The position numbers and the translations under genes were made by a program. This document shows positions 51,263-63,450 of a DNA stretch of 64,000 nucleotides, one piece after another (position 1 is the first letter of the stretch; each line of letters starts with the position of its first letter). A model generated the notes under the pieces. That model was given only the letters and a program-made list of their open reading frames with translations. It ran no database searches and had not been told where the DNA came from. This DNA comes from Posidonia oceanica. Its lineage: Eukaryota > Streptophyta > Magnoliopsida > Alismatales > Posidoniaceae. The stretch is taken from NCBI GenBank assembly GCA_037176725.1, contig JAZBRS010000020.1:50682001-50746000 (forward strand), written 5' to 3'.

Positions 51263-53769
51263 TTCTTCCGGGTCTTGTTAGGGCTTGCGCAAGTCATTCC
51301 TGGCGGCTCGGTCTTGATAAGGCTTGTACTTATCGTTCTTGACCACTTCCGAGTCTTGTTAGGGCTTTCACCTATCATTCCTGGTGGTCCTGTCTTGATA
51401 AGGCATGTACTTATCATTCCTGACCTCTTCCGGTTCTTGTTAGGGCCTTGCACCGATCATTCCTGGCAGTCCGGTCTTGATAAGGCTTGTACTTATCATT
51501 CCTGACCTCTTCTGGGTCTTGTTAGCGCTTTGCACCAGTCATTCCTAGCAGTCCTGTCTTGAGAAGGCTTGTACTTATCATTCCTGACCTCTTCCGGGTC
51601 ATGTTAGGGCATGCACCATTCATTCCTGGCGGTTCGGTCTTGGTAAGGCTTGTACTTATCATTCCAGACCACATCCAGGTCTTGTTAGGGCTTGCACTTA
51701 TCATTCCTGGCGGCCCGGTCATGAGATGGCTTGTACTTATCATTCCTGACCTCTTTCAGGTCATGTTTGGGCTTGCACCTATCATTCCCGGTGGTCAGGT
51801 CTTGATATGTCATGTACTTATCATTCCTGACCTCTTCCGGGTCTTGTTAGGGCTTTGCACCTATCATTCCGGGCAGTCGGGTCTAGACTAGGCTGGTACT
51901 TATCATTCCCGACCTCTTCCGGGTCATGTTAGGGCATGCACCTTTCATTCCTGGTGGTCCGGTCTTGGTATGGCTAGTACTTATCATTCTTGACCTCTTT
52001 GGGGTCCTGTTAGGGCTTGCACCTATCATTCCTGGCGGTCCGGTCATGATAAGGCTTGTACTTACCGTTCCTGACCACTTCAAGGTCCAGTTAGGACTCT
52101 GCACCAATCATTCCTAGCTGTCTGGTCACGATAAGGCTTGTACTTATCATTCTCGACATCTTCCGGGCAATGTTAGTGCTTGCACCTATCTTTCCTGGCG
52201 GTCTGGTCATGATAAGGCTTGTACTTATCATTCCTGACCTCTTCCGGGTCTTCTTAGGGCTTTGCACCAATCATTCCTGGCGGTCCGGTCTCGTTAAGGC
52301 TTGTACTTATCATTCCTGACCTCTTCCGGGTCATGTCAGCTCTTGCACCTATCATTCCTGGCGGTCCGGTCTCGATAAGGCTTGTACTTATCATTCCTAA
52401 CCTCTTCCGGGTCATTTAAGGGCTTGCACCTATCATTCTTGGTGGTCCGGTCTTGGTAAGGCATGTACTTATCAATCCTGACCTCATCCTAGTGTTGTTT
52501 GGGCTTGCACCTATCATTCCTGGCGGTCCGGTCTTGATAAGGATTCAACTTATCATTCCAGACCTCACGCGGGTCTTGTTTGGGCTCGCACCTATCATTC
52601 CTAGCGGTCCGGTCTTGCTAAGGCATGTACTTATCATTCCTAACCTCTTCCGGGTCTTGTTAGGGCTTGCACCAATCATTCCTGGCGGTCCGGTCTTGAT
52701 AAGGCTTTTACTTATCGTTACTGACCTCTTCCGGGTCTTGTTAGGGCATGCACCTATCATTCCTAGCGGTCCGGTCTTAATTAGGCGTGTACTTATCGTT
52801 CCTAACCTCTTCCGAGTCTTGTTAGGGCTTTGCAACTATCATTCCTTGCGGTCCAGTCATGATAAGGCTTGTACTTTTCATTCCTGACCTCCTCTGGGTC
52901 ATGTTAGGGCTTGCACCTATCCATGCTGGCGGTCCGGTATTGAAAAGGCTTGTTCTTATCAGTCTCGATCTCTTCCGGGTCTTGTTAGGGCTTGCACCTG
53001 TCATTCCTGGCGGTTTGGTCTTGATAAGGCTTGTACTTATCATTCCTGACCGCTTCCAGGTCTTGTTAGGGCTTGCACCAATCATTCCAGGCGGTCCGGT
53101 CATGATAAGGCTCGTACTTATCATTCCTGACCTCTTCCGGATCATGTTTGGGCTTGCAGCTATCAATCCTTGCGGTCCGGTCTTGCTTGGCTTGTACTAA
53201 TCATTCCTGACCTCTTCCATGTCTTGTTTGGGCTTGCACCTATCATTCCTAGTGGTCCGGTCTTGATATGGCATGTACTTATCTTTCCTGACCTCTTCCG
53301 GATATTGTTAGGGCTTGTATCTATCATTCCTGGCAGTCTAGTCTTGATAAGACTTGTACGTACCATTCCCGACCTCTTCCAGGACCTGTTAGGGCTTGCA
53401 CCTATCATTCCTGGCTGTCTGGTCATGATAAGGCTTGTACTTATCATTCCTGACCTCTTCCGGGTCTTGTTTGGGTTTGCACCTATCATTCCTGGCGGTC
53501 CGGTCTAGATAAGGCTTGTACTTATCATTCCTGACCTCACGCGGGTCTTGTTTGGGCTTGCACCCATCATTCCTAGCGGTCCGATCTTGCTAAGGCTTGT
53601 TCTTATCATTCCTGACCTCTTACTGGTCTTGTTAGGGCTTGCACCTATCATACCTGGCGGTCCGGTCTTGATAAGGCTTGTACTTATCATTACTAACCTC
53701 TTCCGGGTCTTGTTAGGGCATGCACCTATCATTCCTGGTGGTCCAGTCTTGATAAGGCGTGTACTTATC

Positions 53770-54509
53770 GTTCCTGACCTCACGCGGGTCTTGTTTGGGT
53801 TTGCACCTATCTTTCCTACCGGTCCGATCTTGCTAAGGCTTGTACTTATCATTCCTGACCTCTTCTGGTTCATGTTAGGGCTTGCTCCTATCATTCCTGG
53901 CGGTCCGGTCTTGATAAGGCTTGTACTTATCGTTACTGACCTCTTCCGGGTCTTGTTAGGGCATGCACCAATCATTCCTGGCGGTCCGGTCTTGATTAGG
54001 CATGTACTTATCGTTCCTAACCTCTTCCGAGTCTTGTTAGGGCTTTGCAACTATCATTCCTAGCGGTCCGGTCTTGATAAGGCTTGTACTTATCATTCCT
54101 GACCTCCTCTGGGTCATCTTAGGGCTTGCACCTATCGTTCCTGGCGGTCCGGTCTTGACAAGGCTTGTTCTTATCATTCCCAAACTCTTCCAGGTCATAT
54201 TAGGGCTTGCACCGATCATTCCTAGCGGTTTGGTCTAGATAAGGCTTGTACTTATCATTTCTGACAGCATCCAGGTCTTGTTAGGGCATTGCTCCTATCA
54301 TTCTAGACGGTCAGGTCTTGGTAAAGCATGTACATATCATTCCTGACCTCATCCGGATCTTGTTAGGGCTTGCACCAAACATTCTTGGTGGTCTGGTCTT
54401 GGTACGGAAAGTACTTATCATTCCAGACCACTTCCAGGTCTTGTTAGGGCTTGCACCTATCATTCCAAGCGGTCCGGTCATGATAAGGCTTGTACTTATC
54501 ATTCCTGAC
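53770..54509 (+). repeat. 740-bp segment, second member of the pair
   Basis: This is the partner of 50,523-51,262 at +3,247 (50,790/54,037, 51,071/54,318). The sequence between the pair is diverged satellite that includes a relative of 11,540-11,800 at about 52,545-52,835. Confidence 0.83.
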
Positions 54510-56760
54510 CAATTCTAGGTCCTGTTAAGACTCAGCACCAATCATTCCTAGCGGTCGGGTCTTGATAAGGCTTGAACTTATCATTCCCGACCTCTTCCAG
54601 GTCTTGTTAGGGCTTGCACCTATCTTTCTGGCGGTCTGGTCATGATAAGGCTTGTAATTATCATTCCTGACCTCTTCCGTGTCTTCATAGGGCTTTGCAC
54701 CAATCATTCCAGGCAGTCCAGTCTTGATAAGGCTTGTACTAATCATTCCTGACCTCTTCCGGGTCCTGTTAGGGCTTGCACCAATCATTACTGCCGGTCC
54801 GATCTCGATAAGGCTTGTACTTATCATTCCTGACCTCTTCCGAGTCTAGTTAGGGCTTGCAGCTATCATTCCTGGTAATCCGGTCTTGGTAAGGCATGTA
54901 CAAATCATTCCTGACCTCATCCTGGTCTAGTTTGGGCTTGCACCTATCATTCCTGGCTGTCCGGTCTTGATATTGCTAGTACTTATCATTCCTGACCTCA
55001 CGCGGGTCCAGTTAGGGCTTGCACCAATCATTCCTAGCGGTCCGGTCTTGCTAAGGCTTGTACTTATCATTCCTGACCTCTTCCGGGTCTTGTTAGGGCT
55101 TGCACCAATCATTCCTGGTGGTCTGGCCCTGATAAGGCTAGTACTTATCATTACTGACCTCTTCCAGGTCTTGTTACGGCATGCACCTATCATTGCTGGC
55201 TGTCCGATCTAGATAAGGCATGCACTTATCGTTCCTGACCTCTTCCGAGTCTTGTTAGGGCTTTGCACCTATCATTCCAAGCGGTCCGGTCTCGAAAAGG
55301 GTTGTACTTATCGTTCCTGAGCTCTTCTGGGTCATGTTAGGGCTAGTACCTATCGTTCCAGACGGTCCGGTCTTGACAAGCCTTGTTCATATCATTCCCG
55401 ATCTCTTCCGGGTCTTGTTAGGGCTTGCACCTATCAATCCTAGCAGTTTGGTTTTGATAAGGCTTGTACTTATCGTTCCTAACCGCTTCCAGGTCTTGTT
55501 AGGGCTTTGCACCTATCATTCAAGGCGGTCGGTCCTGGTAAGGCATGTACTTATCATTCCTGACCACTTCCGGGTCTTCTTTGGGCTTTGCACCTATCTT
55601 TCCTAGCTGTCCGATCTTGATAAGGCTTGTACTTATCATTCCAGACCTCTACCGGGTCTAGTTACGGCTTGCACCTATCATTCTTGGTGGTCCGGTCTTG
55701 ATAGGGAATCTACTTACCATTCCTAACCTCTTCCAGGTCTTGTTAGGGCTTGCACCTTTCATTCCTGGCAGTCCGGTCAAGATAAGGCTTGTACTTATCA
55801 TTACTGACATCTTTCGGGTCTTGTTAGGGCTTGCACATGTCATTCCAGGCGGTTCGGTCTTGATAAGGCTCGTACTTATCATTCTTGACCTCTTCCGGGT
55901 CTTGTTAGAGTTTTCACCTATCATTCCTGGTGGTCCGGTCTTGATAAGGCATGTACTTATCATTCCTGACCTCTTCTGTGTCTTGTTAGGGCCTTGCACC
56001 TTTCATTCCGCGCATGTACTTATCATTCTCGGCCTCTTCCGGGTCTTGTTAGGGCTAGCACCTATCATTCCTGGCAGTCCAGTCTCGATAAGGCTAGTAC
56101 TTATCATTCCCAACCTCTTCCAGGTCTTGTCAGGGCTTGCACCTATCATTCCTGGCGGTCCGGTCTTGATAAGTCATCCACTTATCATTCCTGACCTCTT
56201 CCGGGTCTTGTTTTGGCGTTCACCTGTCATTCCTGGCGGTCCAGTCTTGATAAGTCTTCCACTTATCATTCCCGACCTCTTCACGGTCTTGTTAGGCCTT
56301 ACACCTATCATTCCTAGCGTTCCGGTCACGATACGGCTTGTACTTTTCATTCCAGACCACTTCCGGGTCTTATTAGGGCTTTGCTCCTATCAATCCAGGC
56401 GGTCCGGTCATGATAAGGCTTGTACTTATCATTCTTGACCGCTTCCGGGTCTTGTTAGGGCTTTCACCTATCATTCCTGGTGGTCCGGTCTTGATAAGGG
56501 ATGTACTTATCATTCCTGACCTTTTCTGTGTCATGTTAGGGCCTTGCACCATTCAATCCGTGCTTGTACTTATCATTCTCGGCCTCTTCCGGGTCTTGTT
56601 AGGGCTTGAACCTATCATTCCCGGCGGTCCGGTCTTGATAAGGCTTGTACTTATCATTCCTGACCTCTTCCGTGTCTTGTTTGGGCTTGCACCTATCATT
56701 TCAAGCGATCTGGTCATGATAAGGCTTGTACTTAACATTCCTGACCTCTTCCGATTCTTG

Positions 56761-56840
56761 TTAGGGCCATGCACCGATCATTCCAGGCGGTTCGGTCTTG
56801 TTAGGGCCATCCACCTAGCATTCCTAGCGGTTCGGTCTCG
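56761..56840 (+). other. Half-monomer deletion (two B halves in a row)
   Basis: TTAGGGCCAT begins at 56,761 and again at 56,801, only 40 bp apart. Each is followed by a B core and a CGGTTCGGTC tail. The A half that should separate them is missing. The join lies in GGTCTTG, which ends both halves and so provides homology for the loss. Confidence 0.87.
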
Positions 56841-57249
56841 ATAGGGCTTGTACTTGTCATTCCCACCCTCCTTCGGTTCTTGTTAGGGCTTGCACCTATC
56901 AGTCCTGGCGGTGCGGTCATGTTAAGGCTTGTACTTATCATTCCTGACCACTTTGAGGTCTTGTTAGGGCTTCGCACCTATCATTCCTGGCGGTCCGGGC
57001 TTCATACGGCTTGTACTTACCATTCCTGACCTCTTCCAGGTCTTGTTTGGACTTTGCACCAATCATTCCTGGCGGTCGGGTCAAGATAAGGCTTGTACTT
57101 ATCATTCCAGACCACTTCTGGGTCTTGTTAGGGCTTGCACCAATCAATCCCGGAGGTCAGGTCTTGATAAGGCTTGTACTTATCATTCTCGACCTCTTCC
57201 GGGTCTTGTTAGGGCTTGCACCTATCATTCCCGGCGGTCCGGTCTTGGT

Positions 57250-57960
57250 GAGGCTTGTACTTATCATTCCTGACCTCTTCCGATTGTTGTTATGGCTTTG
57301 CACCTACCAATCCTAGCGGTCCGGTCTTGATTAGGCGTGTACTTATCATTCCGGACCTCTTCGGGTCTTGTTAGGGCTTGCACCTACCATTCCTGGCGGT
57401 CCGGTATTGATTAGGCATGTACATTTCATTCCTGACTTCTTTCGAGTCTTGTTAGGGCCTGCACCGATCATTCCTGGCGGTCTGGTCTTGATATGGCTCG
57501 TACTTATCGTTCCTGACCTCTTCCGGGTCTTGTTAGGGCATGCACCTATCAATCCTTGCGGTCCGGTCACAACATGGCATGTACTAATCATTCCTGACCT
57601 CTTCCGGGTCTTGTTAGGGCTTGCACCTAGCATTCATGGTGGTCCGGTCTTGATAAGGCTTGTACTTATCATTCCTGACCACTTCAAGGTCTTGTTTGGG
57701 CTTTGCACCAATAATTCCAAGCGGTTCGGTCTTGATAAGGCTTGTACTTATCATTACAGACCTCTTCTGGATCTTGTTAGGGCTTGCACCTATCGTTCCT
57801 GGCGGTCTGGTTAGGATAAGGCTTGTACTTACAATTCCTTACCACTTCTAGGTCCTGTTAGGACTCTGCACCAATCAATCCTAGCGGTCCGGTCTTGATA
57901 AGGCTTGTTCTTATCGTTCCCGACCTCCTTCGGGTCTTGTTAGGGCTTGCACCCATCTTT
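57250..57960 (+). repeat. Segment duplicated at about 60,345-61,135
   Basis: Variants recur in order with an offset of 3,093 near 57,401/60,494, rising to 3,176 near 57,895/61,071, a difference of about one monomer. Shared markers include GGTATTGATTAGGCATGTAC, CACGACATGGC (CACAACATGGC here), and GGTTAGGATAAGG. Confidence 0.75.
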
Positions 57961-58234
57961 CCTGGCGGTCAGGTCTTGATATGGCTTGTACTTATCCTTC
58001 CTGACCTCTTTCGGGTCTTCCTAGGGCTTTGTACCTATCATTCCTGGCGGTCCGGTCTTGATACGGCTTGTACTTATCATTCCTGATCTCTTCCAGGTCT
58101 TGTTAGGGCTTGCACCTATCATTCCTGGCGGTACGGTCTTGGTAAGGCACGTACTTATCGTTCCTGACCTCTTCCGGGTCTTGTTAGCGCATGCACCTAT
58201 CATTCCTGGCGGTCCGGTCATGGTAAGGCATGTA

Positions 58235-59465
58235 CTTATCATTCCTGACCTCATCCTGGTCTTGTTTGGGCATGCACCTATCATTCCAGGCGGTTCGGTC
58301 TTGATAAGGCTTGTACTTATCATTACAGACCTCTTCCGGGTCTTGTTAGGGCAGGCACCAATCATTCCTGGTGGTCCGGTCATGACACGGCGTGTACTTA
58401 TCATTCATGGCCTCTTCCGAGTCTTGTTAGGGCTTTGCACCTATCTTTCCTGGCGGTCCGGTCTTGATTAGGCTTGTACTTATCTTTCCTGACCTCTTCC
58501 GTGTATAGTTAGGGCTTGTACCTATCATTCCTGGTGGTCTAGTCTCGATAAGACTTGTACTAATCACTCTCGACCATTTCCAGGTCCTGTGAGGGCTTGC
58601 ACCTATCATTCCAGGCGGTCCGGTCTTGATAAGGTTTGTACTTATCATTCCTGACCTCTTCCGGGTGTTGTTAGGGCTTTGCACCTATCAGTCTAGGCGG
58701 TCCGGTCTTGATTAGGCTTGTACTTATCATTCCTGACCTCTTCCATGTCTTGTTAGGGCTTTGCACCTGTCATTCCTGGCGGTCTGGTCCGGATGATGCA
58801 TGTACTTATCATTCCTGACCTCTTCCGGGTCAAGTTAGGGCTTGCACCTATCATTCCTGGCAGTCCGGTGTTGTTAAGGCTTTTACTAATCAATCCTGAC
58901 CTCTTCCGGGTCTTGTTAAGGCATGCGCCTATCATTCCAGGTGGTCTGGTCTCGATAAGGCTTGTACTTGTAATTCCTTACCTCTTCCGGGTCTTGTTGG
59001 GGCGTGCACCAATCATTCCCGGCGGTCCGGTCTTGATAAGGCTTGTACCTATCATTCCTGACCTCTTCCGGGTCTCGTTAGGGCTTTGCACCTATCATTC
59101 TAGGCGGTCCGGTCTTGATAAGGCGTGTACTTATCATTCCTGACCTATTCTGTGCCTTGTTTGGGCTTCGCACCAATCATTCCGGGCAGCCCGATCTTGA
59201 TAAGGCTTCCACGTATCATTCCTGACCTCTTCCGGGTCTTGGCTGGGCTTGCACCTATCATTCACGCTGGTCTGGTCTCGATAAGGCTTGTACTTACCAT
59301 TCCTGACCTCTTCTAGGTCTTGTTAGGGCTCTGCACCTACCATTCCAAGCGGTCCGGTCTTGATATGGCTTGTACTTATCATTCCTGACCTCTTCCTGGT
59401 CATGTTAGGGCTTGCACCTATCATTCATGGCGGTCTGGTCTTGATAAGTTTTGTACTTATCATTC
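58235..59465 (+). repeat. 1.2-kb segment, first member of a pair 3,986 bp apart
   Basis: This segment is colinear with 62,222-63,450. The offset is 3,987 at 58,241/62,228 and becomes 3,986 after a one-base loss in CTTGTTACGCTTTGC near 62,415 (58,753/62,739, 59,125/63,111). It includes the GTCTAGTCTCGATAAGA monomer and the TCTTGGCTGGGCTTGC monomer. Confidence 0.85.
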
Positions 59466-60344
59466 CTGACCTCCTTCGGGTCTTGTTCGGGCTAGCACCT
59501 GTCTTTCCTAGCGGTCTGGTCTTGATAGGGCTTGTACTTTTCATTCCTAACCTCTTCAGGATCTTCTTAGGGCTTTGCACCTATCATTCCTGGCGGTCCG
59601 GTCTTGATAAGGCTTGTACTTATCATTCCTGACCTCTTCTGCTTCTTGTCAGGGCTTACTCCTATCATTCCTAGCGGGGCGGTCAAGATAAGGCTTGTAC
59701 TTATCGTTCCTGACCACTTCCGGGTCTTGTTAGGGCGTTGCTCCTATCTTTCCTGGCGGTCCGGTCTTGATAAGGCTTGTACTTATCATTCCTGACCTCT
59801 TCCTGGTCATGTTAGGGCATTGCACCAATCAATCCTTGCGGTCCGGTCATGATAAGGCTTGTACTTATCATTCTTGACCTCTTCCGGGTCATGTTAGGGC
59901 ATGCACCTACCATTCCTGGCGGTCCGATCATGGTAAAGCTTGTACTTATCATTCCTGACCTCTTCTAGGTCTTGTTTGCGCCTTGCACCTACCATTCCTG
60001 GCAGTCCGGTCTCGATAGGGCTTGTACTTATCATTCCCAACTTCTTCCGGTTCTTGTTAGGGCTTGCACCTATCACTTCTGGCGGTGCGGTCATATTAAG
60101 GCTTATACTTATCATTCTTGACCTCTTCCGGGTCTTGTTTGAGCTATGCACCTATCATTCCAGGCGGTCGGGTCTAGATAAGGCTTGTACTTATCATTCC
60201 AGACCTCTTCCGGGTCTTGTTAGGGCTTGCACCTGTCATTCCAGTAGGTCAGGTCTTGATAAGGCTTGTACTTTTCATTCCCGTCTTGTTACGGGTCTTG
60301 TTAGGGCTTGCTCCTATCAATCCTAGCGGTCTGGTCTAGGTGAG

Positions 60345-61135
60345 GCTTGTACTTATCATTCCTGACCTCTTCCGGTTGTTGTTATGGCGTTGCACCTACC
60401 AATCCTGGCGGTCCGGTCTTGATTTGGCGTGTACTTATCATTCCGGACCTCTTCCGGGTCTTGTTAGGGCTTGCACCTACCATTCCTGGCGGTCCGGTAT
60501 TGATTAGGCATGTACATTTCATTCCTGACATCGTTTGGGTCTTGTTAGGGCTTGCACCGATCATTCCTGGCGGTCTGGTCTTGATAAGGCTCGTACTTTT
60601 CGTTCCTGACCTCTTCCGGGTCTTGTTAAGGCATGCACCTATCAATCCTTGCGGTCCGGTCACGACATGGCATGTACTAATCATTCCTGACCTCTTCCAG
60701 GTCTTGTTTGGGCTTTGCACCGACCATTCCTGGTGGTCCGGTCTTGATAAGGCTTGTACTTATCATTCCTGACCTCTTCAAGGTCTTGTTTGGGCTTTGC
60801 ACCTATCATTCCAAGCGGTCCGATCATGATACGGCTTGTACTTATCATTCTTGACCCCCTCCGGGCCTTGTTTGGGCTTTGCACCTATCATTCCTGGCGG
60901 TCCAGTATTGACAAGGCATGTACTTATCATTCCTGACCTCTTCTGGATCTTGTTAGGGCTTGCTCCTATCGTTCTTGGCGGTCTGGTTAGGATAAGGCTT
61001 GTACTTACAATTCCTTACCACTTCTAGGTCCTGTTAGGACTCTGCACCAATCAATCCTAGCGGTCCGGTCTTGATAAGGCTTGTACTTATCATTCCCGAC
61101 CTCCTTCGGGTCTTGTTAGGGCTAGGACCTGTCTT
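60345..61135 (+). repeat. Second member of the 3.1-kb-spaced pair
   Basis: This is the partner of 57,250-57,960. It has roughly one more monomer near 60,720-60,900. The surrounding sequence is ordinary diverged satellite. Confidence 0.73.
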
Positions 61136-61234
61136 TCCTAGCAGTCTGGTCTTGATAAGGCTTGTACTTATCATTCCAAACCTCTTCAGGATCTTCTTAG
61201 GGCTTTGCACCTATCATTCCTGGCGGTCCGGTCT

Positions 61235-61255
61235 TGATAAGGCTTGTACTTATCA
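61235..61255. other. Conserved dyad at the monomer B/A junction (type copy)
   Basis: The arms TGATAAG (61,235-61,241) and CTTATCA (61,249-61,255) are perfect reverse complements around the 7-base spacer GCTTGTA. The dyad is part of the consensus and recurs in most monomers. Common variants weaken one arm (GATATGG, GATACGG, CTTATCG). Each arm also fits the WGATAR consensus of GATA factors. Whether it is bound or extruded in vivo is unknown. Confidence 0.8.
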
Positions 61256-62221
61256 TTCCTGACCTCTTCCGGATCATGTTAGGGCTTGCACCTATCATTC
61301 CTGGCGGTCCAGTCTCGATAAGGATTGTACTTATCATTCCTGACCTCTTACGGGTCTTGTTAGGGCTTGCACCTATCATTCCTGGCAGTCCGGTCATGGT
61401 AAGGCTCGTAGTTATCATTCCTGACCACATCATTGTCTCATTTGGGCTTGCACCAATCATTCCTGGCGGTCCGGTCTTTATAAGGCTTGTACTTATCATT
61501 CCTGACCCCACGCGGGTCATGTATGGGTTTGCAACTATCATTCCTAGCGGTTCGGTCTTGCTAAGGCTTGTACTTATCAATCCTGACCTCTTCCGGGTCT
61601 TGTTACGTCCTGCACCTATCATTCCGGGCGGTCCGGTCTTGATAAGGCTTGTACTTATCGTTACTGACCTCTTCAGGGTCTTGTTAGGGCATGCACCAAT
61701 CATTCCTGGTGGTCTGGTCATGATAAGGCGTGTACTTATCGTTCCGGACCTCTTCTGAGTCTTGTTAGCGCTTTGCACCTATCATTCCTAGCGGTCCGGT
61801 CTTGATAAGGCTTGTACTTAACATTCCTGACCTCCTCTGGGTCCTGTTAGGGCTTGCACCTATCATTCCTGGCGGTCCGGTCTTGACATGGCTTGCTCTT
61901 ATCATTCCCGATCTCTTCCGGGTCTTGTTAGGGCTTGCACCATTCATTCCAAGCGGATTGGTCTTGATAAGGCTTGTACATATCATTCCAGACCTCTTCC
62001 GGGTCTTGATAGGGCTTGCACCTATCTTTCCTGGCGGTCCGGTATTGATTAGGCATGTACATTTCATTACTGACCTCTTCTGGGTCTTGTTAGGGCTTGC
62101 ACCTATCATTCCAAGCGGTCCGCTCTTGATAAGGCTCGTACTTATCATTCCTGACCTCTTCCTGGTCTTGTTTGGCCTTGTACCAATCAATCCTAGCGGT
62201 CCAGTCTTGACATAGCTTGTA

Positions 62222-63450
62222 CTAATCATTCCTGACCTCATCCTGGTCTTGTTTGGGCATGCACCTATCATTCCAGGCGGTTCGGTCTTGATAAGGCTTG
62301 TACTTATCATTACAGACCTCTTCCGGGTCCTGTTAGGGCAGGCACCTATCATTCCTGGTGGTCCGGTCATGACACGGCGTGTACTTATCATTCATGACCT
62401 CCTCCGGGTCTTGTTACGCTTTGCACCTATCATTCCTGGTGGTCTGGTCTTGATTAGGCTTGTACTTATCTTTCCTGACCTCTTCCGTGTATAGTTAGGG
62501 CTTGTACCTATCATTCCTGGTGGTCTAGTCTCGATAAGAATTGTACTAATCACTCTCGACCATTTCCAGGTCTTGTGAGGGCTTGCACCTATCATTCCAG
62601 GTGGTCCGGTCATGATAAGGCTTGTACTTATCATTCCTGACCTCTTCCAGGTGTTGTTAGGGCTTTGCACCTATCAGTCCAGGCGGTCCGGTCTTGATTT
62701 GGCTTGTACTTATCTTTCCTGACCTCTTCCGTGTCTTGTTAGGGCTTTGCACCTGTCATTCCTAGCGGTCTGGTCCGGATGAGGCATGTACTTATCATTC
62801 CTGACCTCTTCCGGGTCAAGTTAGGGCTTGCACCTATCATTCCTGGCGGTCCAGTGTTGTTTAGGCTTGTACTAATCAATCCTGACCTCTTCCAGGTCTT
62901 GTTAGGGCATGCGCCTATCATTCCAGGTGGTCTGGTCTCGATAAGGCTTGTACTTGTAAATCCTTACCTCTTCTGGGTCTTGTTGGGGCATGCACCAATC
63001 ATTCCTGGCGGTCCGGTCTTGATAAGTCTTGTACTTATCATTCCTGACCTCTTCTGCGTCTTGTTAGGGCTTTGCACCTATCATTCCTGGCGGTTCGGTC
63101 TTGATAAGGCGTGTACTTATCGTTCCTGACCTATTCTGTGCCTTGTTTGGGCTTCACACCAATCATTCTGGGCGGCCCGGTCTTGATAAGGCTTCCACCT
63201 ATCATTCCTGACCTCTTCCGGGTCTTGGCTGGGCTTGCACTATCATTCACGTCGGTCTGGTCTCGATAAGGCTTGTACTTACCATTCCTGACCACTTCTA
63301 GGTCTTGTTAGGGCTCTGCACCTACCATTCCAAGCGGTCCGGTCTTGATATGGCTTGTACCTATCATTCCTGACCTCTTCCTGGTCTTGTTATGGCTTGC
63401 ACCTATAATTCATGGCGGTCCGGTCTTGATAAGTTTTGTACTTATCATTC
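62222..63450 (+). repeat. 1.2-kb segment, second member of the pair
   Basis: This is the partner of 58,235-59,465. It carries several one-base losses not present in the first member, such as the missing base in GCACTATCATTCAC near 63,239 and in TCATTCTGACCTC near 63,447. These break the 81-bp register only by single bases. Confidence 0.85.

Larger units (their letters stand above)
54927..59560 (+). repeat. Diverged colinear relative of about 1,740-6,500
   Basis: Monomer variants occur in the same order as at the left of the window. Offsets are 53,181 (1,746/54,927), then 52,978 (4,917/57,895, 5,043/58,021, 5,080/58,058), then 53,059 (6,066/59,125). The steps reflect gains and losses of whole monomers. 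Two 63-bp short monomers near 55,990 and 56,539 match those near 2,806 and 3,359. This segment crosses the position equivalent to 2,690 without a break. Confidence 0.8.

Noticed and set aside
55698..56438. 246-codon plus-strand reading frame, and similar frames at 47,046-47,744, 33,561-34,238 and 9,798-10,457, as protein genes
   Set aside because: They are the 27-codon translation of the satellite. The opposite strand is open over the same bases, frames end wherever an 82-bp monomer occurs, many starts are non-ATG, and no promoter, splice signal or unique domain is present.
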